DNA of 9,357 bases from CAZAPZ01 sp964487285. Lineage in GTDB: Bacteria; Campylobacterota_A; Desulfurellia; JAADFJ01. Shown here in pieces: positions 5,291 to 9,357 of this stretch (position 1 is the first letter of the stretch; each line of letters begins with the position of its first letter). The stretch spans positions 1-9,357 of the forward strand of contig CAZAPZ010000061.1 in assembly GCA_964487285.1 (NCBI GenBank), given 5' to 3'. The notes under the pieces are model-generated. The model was not told the origin of the DNA and did no database searches. It saw only the letters and a program-made list of their open reading frames with translations. The translations under genes were made by a program, and so were the position numbers.

Positions 5291-7576
5291 ATGAAACTAA
5301 AGGAAGTGCTTAATTACCATATTAAGGGACGGCCTGGCAAGCTTGAAATTCGTGCTACAAAGCCTCTGACAACTCAACTTGATTTAGGTTTAGCATACAC
5401 GCCCGGAGTTGCCATGGTATGCAATTTGATCGCAAAAGATAAATCCGACAGCTATTTATACACGGCAAAAGCAAACCTTGTTGCAGTTGTCTCTAACGGA
5501 ACTGCCGTTTTAGGACTTGGCAATATAGGAGCTGATGCTGCAAAGCCTGTTATGGAAGGAAAAGCGGTGTTATTCAAGAAGTTCGGCGATGTGGATGTTT
5601 TTGATATAGAGATAAATGAGAAAGATCCGGATAAACTAATTGATATAATTCGATCCCTCGAACCCACATTTGGAGGAATAAATCTTGAGGATATTAAAGC
5701 ACCTGAATGTTTTTATATTGAGGAAAGACTCAAAAAAATAATGAATATACCGGTTTTTCATGATGATCAGCATGGAACAGCGATAGTAACCGGAGCTGCG
5801 GTTTTAAATGCCGTCGAACTTACCGGAAAAGATATTAAGGAGGCCAAGGTGGTAGCAAGCGGTGCAGGAGCCGCAGGCTTATCCTGTCTTAAACTTTTGG
5901 AGGATCTTGGCATCAATCATAAAAATATTACCGTTTGCGACAGCAAGGGAGTAATATATAAAGGAAGACCTGCATCAATCAATAAATATAAGGCATATTT
6001 TGAACAGAACACTGATAGAAGAACGCTATCCGATGCAATGGAAGGCGCCGATATCTTCATAGGTGTATCAAAAGGAAATATTGTGTCAAAGGCTATGGTA
6101 AAATCCATGAATGATAAACCGATCATATTTGCTATGGCTAATCCTATTCCTGAGATATCATACGATGATGCAAGAGAAGCAAATCCTAATGCTATTTTTG
6201 GAACAGGCAGATCCGACTATCCGAACCAGATTAACAACTTATTAGTTTTCCCATTTATCTTCCGAGGTGCGTTGGATGTTAGAGCAACAGCAATAAACAA
6301 CGAGATGCAAAAGGCTGCAACTTACGCTCTGGCAAGACTTGCTAAGATACCTGTACCTCCCGAAGTTATGAAAGCTTATGGAAATACAAGTTTCTCTTTT
6401 GGACCCGACTATATAATTCCAAAGCCGTTTGACCATCGTCTGCGCAGCTTTATTGCACCTGCTGTTGCAAAAGCAGCTGTCGAAACAGGTGTTGCGAAAA
6501 TAAAAACATTTAATCTCGGTATGTACAAAGAGCAACTTGAGGAAAAATCAAATGCATCTTACAGCTTTACAAGAGGGATCTACGCAAGAGCGAAGGCTGA
6601 TCCTCAAAGAATACTTTTTACAGAAGCTGGTGCCAATGAAATATTACTAACCACTGAGATCCTCCTAAATCAAGATATGGCAAAACCCGTTCTAATAGGT
6701 AAAAGAAAGAATCTTATGGAAAAATCAAAAAAGAAAAATATAGATATAGATTGGAACCGCATTGATGTAATTGACCCTGATAACCTCCCTTTTGAAGAAG
6801 AATATACGAAAAAATTACATGAAAAACGCCAGAGAAAGGGTATGACATACTCAAAAGCAAAAAATTATATTAAAAACCGCAAAAACTACCTTGCAGCTAT
6901 GATGCTTGATGAAGGATATGTTGACGCTGTTATAACCGGTCAGGTTTATAACTACGCAGCTGGAATTACACCGTTCTTGAGAATCCTTAAAGATAATACA
7001 CAAAAGACTAATCCGGTTGTAGCAGGCGTCTATATAATGCTGGTAAAAGATAATATCTATGTTCTTTCAGATACAACAATCAATATCAATCCCGATGAAG
7101 AAACGTTAGCTCGGATTACCGTTGAAACTATAGACCTCGCAAGAAAAGTTGTAGGAATTGATCCTGTTGTAGCGATGCTGTCATTTTCTAACTTTGGAGA
7201 AACAGATAACATGGCTGCTCAAAAAATAAGAAATGCCGTAGGAATAGCGAGATCCCTTTCGCCTAATACCATTATCGACGGCGAAATACAAGCTAATGTG
7301 GCATTGGATAGCGATATGATAAGTCGTTCATATCCATTCTCAAAACTTAATGGTCATAAACCCAATGTTCTTATTTTCCCTAATCTTGATTCAGCCAACA
7401 TTGCATACAAACTGCTTTATAAACTAGGAGGTGCAATACCCATAGGGCCGATTTTAACAGGACTTCCAAAATCAGTTCACATACTTGAAAGAGGCAGCAG
7501 TGTAGATAATATCATGAATATGGTAGCACTGGCATCTGTTGATGCACAAAATAAAAAAAATAGAGGAGATGGATAA
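5291..7576 (+). CDS. maeB: NADP-dependent malic enzyme, MaeB type with C-terminal PTA-like domain
   Basis: Oxidatively decarboxylates malate to pyruvate and CO2 with, in this class, NADP+ as the usual acceptor, acting in the cytoplasm to make NADPH and feed pyruvate and acetyl-CoA. The 761 residues match the MaeB length. The malic enzyme part (about 1-420) shows AYTPGVA with the likely catalytic Tyr36, MEGKAVLFKKF with the likely catalytic Lys91, metal-binding EDIKAPECF (133-141) and HDDQHGTA (157-164), the dinucleotide fold GAGAAG (191-196), and NPIPEI (284-289). The C-terminal part (about 430-761) resembles phosphate acetyltransferase, with NVLIFPNLDSANIAYKLL (692-709) and GGAIPIGPILTGLPKSVHIL (713-732). 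Where true Pta enzymes have a catalytic Ser-Arg-Gly, this protein reads ERG (733-735). Loss of that Ser, together with what is known of E. coli MaeB, points to a regulatory acetyl-CoA-binding domain, not an active enzyme. GGAGG lies four bases before the ATG. It is first in an operon with sucC and sucD. Confidence 0.95.
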   Translation: MKLKEVLNYHIKGRPGKLEIRATKPLTTQLDLGLAYTPGVAMVCNLIAKDKSDSYLYTAKANLVAVVSNGTAVLGLGNIGADAAKPVMEGKAVLFKKFGDVDVFDIEINEKDPDKLIDIIRSLEPTFGGINLEDIKAPECFYIEERLKKIMNIPVFHDDQHGTAIVTGAAVLNAVELTGKDIKEAKVVASGAGAAGLSCLKLLEDLGINHKNITVCDSKGVIYKGRPASINKYKAYFEQNTDRRTLSDAMEGADIFIGVSKGNIVSKAMVKSMNDKPIIFAMANPIPEISYDDAREANPNAIFGTGRSDYPNQINNLLVFPFIFRGALDVRATAINNEMQKAATYALARLAKIPVPPEVMKAYGNTSFSFGPDYIIPKPFDHRLRSFIAPAVAKAAVETGVAKIKTFNLGMYKEQLEEKSNASYSFTRGIYARAKADPQRILFTEAGANEILLTTEILLNQDMAKPVLIGKRKNLMEKSKKKNIDIDWNRIDVIDPDNLPFEEEYTKKLHEKRQRKGMTYSKAKNYIKNRKNYLAAMMLDEGYVDAVITGQVYNYAAGITPFLRILKDNTQKTNPVVAGVYIMLVKDNIYVLSDTTININPDEETLARITVETIDLARKVVGIDPVVAMLSFSNFGETDNMAAQKIRNAVGIARSLSPNTIIDGEIQANVALDSDMISRSYPFSKLNGHKPNVLIFPNLDSANIAYKLLYKLGGAIPIGPILTGLPKSVHILERGSSVDNIMNMVALASVDAQNKKNRGDG

Positions 7577-7579
7577 ATT

Positions 7580-8737
7580 ATGAAATTACATGAATTTCAA
7601 TCGAAGGGTATCCTATCAAAACAGAATGTCAATGTACCGAAAGGTGTTGTCATAACCGAACCGGTAGAGGCATGGGTAGCTGCAAAACAACTGGGATTGC
7701 CTGTCATACTTAAAGCTCAGGTCCATGCAGGAGGCAGGGGAGAAGCAGGCGGTGTAAAAATTGCAAAAACAACTGCAGAGGCTGAAGCAATTGCCAACTC
7801 TATGATAGGTATGAAGTTAGTCACAAAGCAAACCGGTAGTGCCGGAAAGATTGTGAAAAGATTACTTGTTGAAAAAACTGCTCATATTAAGAAAGAGTTT
7901 TATATCAGCATTTCCATTGATAGAATAAGCGGCCGACCAATGTTTCTTGCAAGCAAAGAGGGAGGAATGGCGATTGAAGAGGTTGCCGAAAAGAACCCCG
8001 ATGCTATTTTCCAAAGAGTTATTGATCCTGCCACAGGAATAGTTCCATCTCAGGCAAGGGAAATAGCATATTCTCTTGGATTAGGGGAACAGGTCAAACA
8101 AACGGCAAAACTCATAGTTTCGATATACAACGCATTTATGGATAGCGATGCATCTATGATAGAGCTTAATCCATTTATATTAACCGATGAGGGCGATATA
8201 GTTGCCCTTGATGCAAAGATAGATATAGATGACAGTGCACTATTTAGACACAAAGATATCGCAAAACTTCGTGACATTACTGAGGAAAGCGAAACGGAAA
8301 CGAAATCTTCGTTTTACGGGCTTTCATTTGTGCAGCTTGATGGAAATATAGGATGTATGGTAAATGGAGCCGGACTTGCAATGGCAACAATGGATCTTAT
8401 AAAAATATCGGGCGGAAATCCTGCTAATTTTCTTGACATAGGCGGCGGAGCCGGCAAAGAAAAAGTTACTCATGCATTTTCCTTGATTTTGCAAGATAAA
8501 AATATCAAAGCTATTCTGATAAACATATTCGGCGGTATAACCAGATGCGACGAGGTTGCAAACGGTATCGTGGCAGCGGCAAAAGAGCTTAAACTTGAAC
8601 TTCCTATGGCCGTTAGACTTAAAGGTGCCAATTTTGAGGAAGGCAGCAGAATATTGAAAGAATCGGGCTTGAAATTTGAGGTTTTTGACAGCCTGAATGA
8701 AGCTGCGTTAGCAAGCGTAAAAATGACAAACGCTTAA
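7580..8737 (+). CDS. sucC: Succinyl-CoA synthetase (ADP/GDP-forming), beta subunit
   Basis: Beta subunit of the TCA-cycle enzyme that converts succinyl-CoA to succinate while making ATP or GTP, reversible in reductive pathways. The 385-residue length is typical. It begins with the family signature MKLHEFQSKGIL and has an N-terminal ATP-grasp domain containing LKAQVHAGGRGEAGGVK (44-60) and ASKEGGMAIEEVA (124-136). Metal-nucleotide ligands are in IELNPF (194-199, Asn197) and ALDAK (209-213, Asp211). The C-terminal CoA-ligase domain shows LDGNIGCMVNGAGLAMATMD (253-272), GGNPANFLDIGGGAGKEKV (278-296) and NIFGGITRCDEVANGI (315-330). GAGGAG lies inside the end of maeB, and three bases separate the two genes, so the pair is translationally close. 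ATP versus GTP preference cannot be read safely from the sequence. Confidence 0.97.
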   Translation: MKLHEFQSKGILSKQNVNVPKGVVITEPVEAWVAAKQLGLPVILKAQVHAGGRGEAGGVKIAKTTAEAEAIANSMIGMKLVTKQTGSAGKIVKRLLVEKTAHIKKEFYISISIDRISGRPMFLASKEGGMAIEEVAEKNPDAIFQRVIDPATGIVPSQAREIAYSLGLGEQVKQTAKLIVSIYNAFMDSDASMIELNPFILTDEGDIVALDAKIDIDDSALFRHKDIAKLRDITEESETETKSSFYGLSFVQLDGNIGCMVNGAGLAMATMDLIKISGGNPANFLDIGGGAGKEKVTHAFSLILQDKNIKAILINIFGGITRCDEVANGIVAAAKELKLELPMAVRLKGANFEEGSRILKESGLKFEVFDSLNEAALASVKMTNA

Positions 8738-8757
8738 TAAAAGGAGATACAAATAAT

Positions 8758-9357
8758 ATGAGTATACTTGTCAACAAAGATACAAAAGTACTGATTCAAG
8801 GTATGACAGGAAAGGAAGGAACGATCCATGCAAAAGGATGCATTGACTACGGCACAAATGTTGTTGCAGGAGTAACACCGAATAAGGGCGGCACAACGCA
8901 TCTTGGTGTCCCTGTATTTAACACGGTCAGAGAGGCAATTAAAAAAACAGGAGCAAACTGCTCGCTCATATTTGTTCCGCCTCCGTTTGCGGCAGATGCA
9001 ATAATAGAAGCAGCCGATGCAGGTCTGAAACTAATTATATGTATTACGGAAGGTATTCCGGTAAGAGATATGGTAAATGCAAAGCGATTTATTGATGGCA
9101 AAGGCATAACTCTGATTGGTCCGAATTGCCCTGGGATACTTTCTGCTGATGAATGTAAAGCTGGGATAATGCCTGGAAATATTTTTAAAAAAGGAAAAGC
9201 CGGTGTTATCAGCAGAAGCGGAACACTTGTTTACGAAATTGTTGATCAGCTTACTAAGGCAGGTGTCGGTGAAACCACATGCGCCGGCTTGGGCGGAGAT
9301 CCTGTGGTAGGAACAAAATATAATTTCTGGCTGGAGCAATTTCAAAATGATCCGGAA
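8758..9357 (+). CDS. sucD: Succinyl-CoA synthetase, alpha subunit (3' end outside window)
   Basis: The alpha subunit binds CoA and carries the phosphohistidine that shuttles phosphate to the beta subunit. The first 200 codons are present. They start with MSILVNKDTKVLIQGMTGKEG, a CoA-binding Rossmann segment. GVTPNKGGTTHLGVPVFNTV (38-57), SLIFVPPPFAADAIIEA (69-85), ICITEGIPV (94-102) and IGPNCPGILS (120-129) follow, then ISRSGTLVYE (151-160) and GLGGDPVVGT (177-186). The active-site His, expected near residue 246 by comparison with E. coli SucD, lies beyond the window. AAGGAG is 11 bases before the ATG, and 20 bases separate it from sucC. Start and identity are clear. The truncation is only the window edge. 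Confidence 0.97.
   Translation, partial: MSILVNKDTKVLIQGMTGKEGTIHAKGCIDYGTNVVAGVTPNKGGTTHLGVPVFNTVREAIKKTGANCSLIFVPPPFAADAIIEAADAGLKLIICITEGIPVRDMVNAKRFIDGKGITLIGPNCPGILSADECKAGIMPGNIFKKGKAGVISRSGTLVYEIVDQLTKAGVGETTCAGLGGDPVVGTKYNFWLEQFQNDPE

Overview
The window is a mostly ordinary stretch of chromosome from an AT-rich, probably Gram-negative bacterium. The SecD/SecF/YajC set, a MaeB-type malic enzyme fused to a phosphotransacetylase-like domain, and an ADP/GDP-forming succinyl-CoA synthetase suggest a proteobacterium-like lineage, perhaps one of the former Deltaproteobacteria. That placement is an impression from protein character and was not tested by any search.

Left part (1-1028): the window opens inside a badly decayed ISL3-family transposase. 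It can be followed through four reading-frame breaks to a family-like C-terminus near 772. About 250 bases of non-coding or relic DNA follow, with a plausible sigma70-type promoter just before yajC. yajC, secD and secF (1029-3950) form a tight operon on the + strand for the accessory complex of the Sec protein-export machinery. It ends at a hairpin that also lies at the 3' end of the convergent gene.

Middle part (3951-5290): a CorA-family divalent-cation transporter lies on the - strand. Its presumed promoter shares a -35 region, back to back, with the promoter of a tRNA-Arg(UCG) gene on the + strand. After the tRNA comes a 153-base AT-rich gap holding a possible promoter for the next operon.

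Right part (5291-9357): maeB, sucC and sucD form a close-packed + strand operon, with sucD cut by the window edge. MaeB decarboxylates malate to pyruvate with NADP reduction, and SucCD interconverts succinyl-CoA and succinate with nucleotide phosphorylation. Together they form a C4-dicarboxylate/TCA-cycle module. The PTA-like domain of MaeB lacks the usual catalytic Ser and is probably an acetyl-CoA sensor.

No previously undescribed system is evident. The points most worth a second look are the SecF motif substitution and basic tail, the shared -35 region of the corA/tRNA-Arg divergent promoters, the PTA-domain substitution in MaeB, and an unexplained open stretch beside the IS relic.
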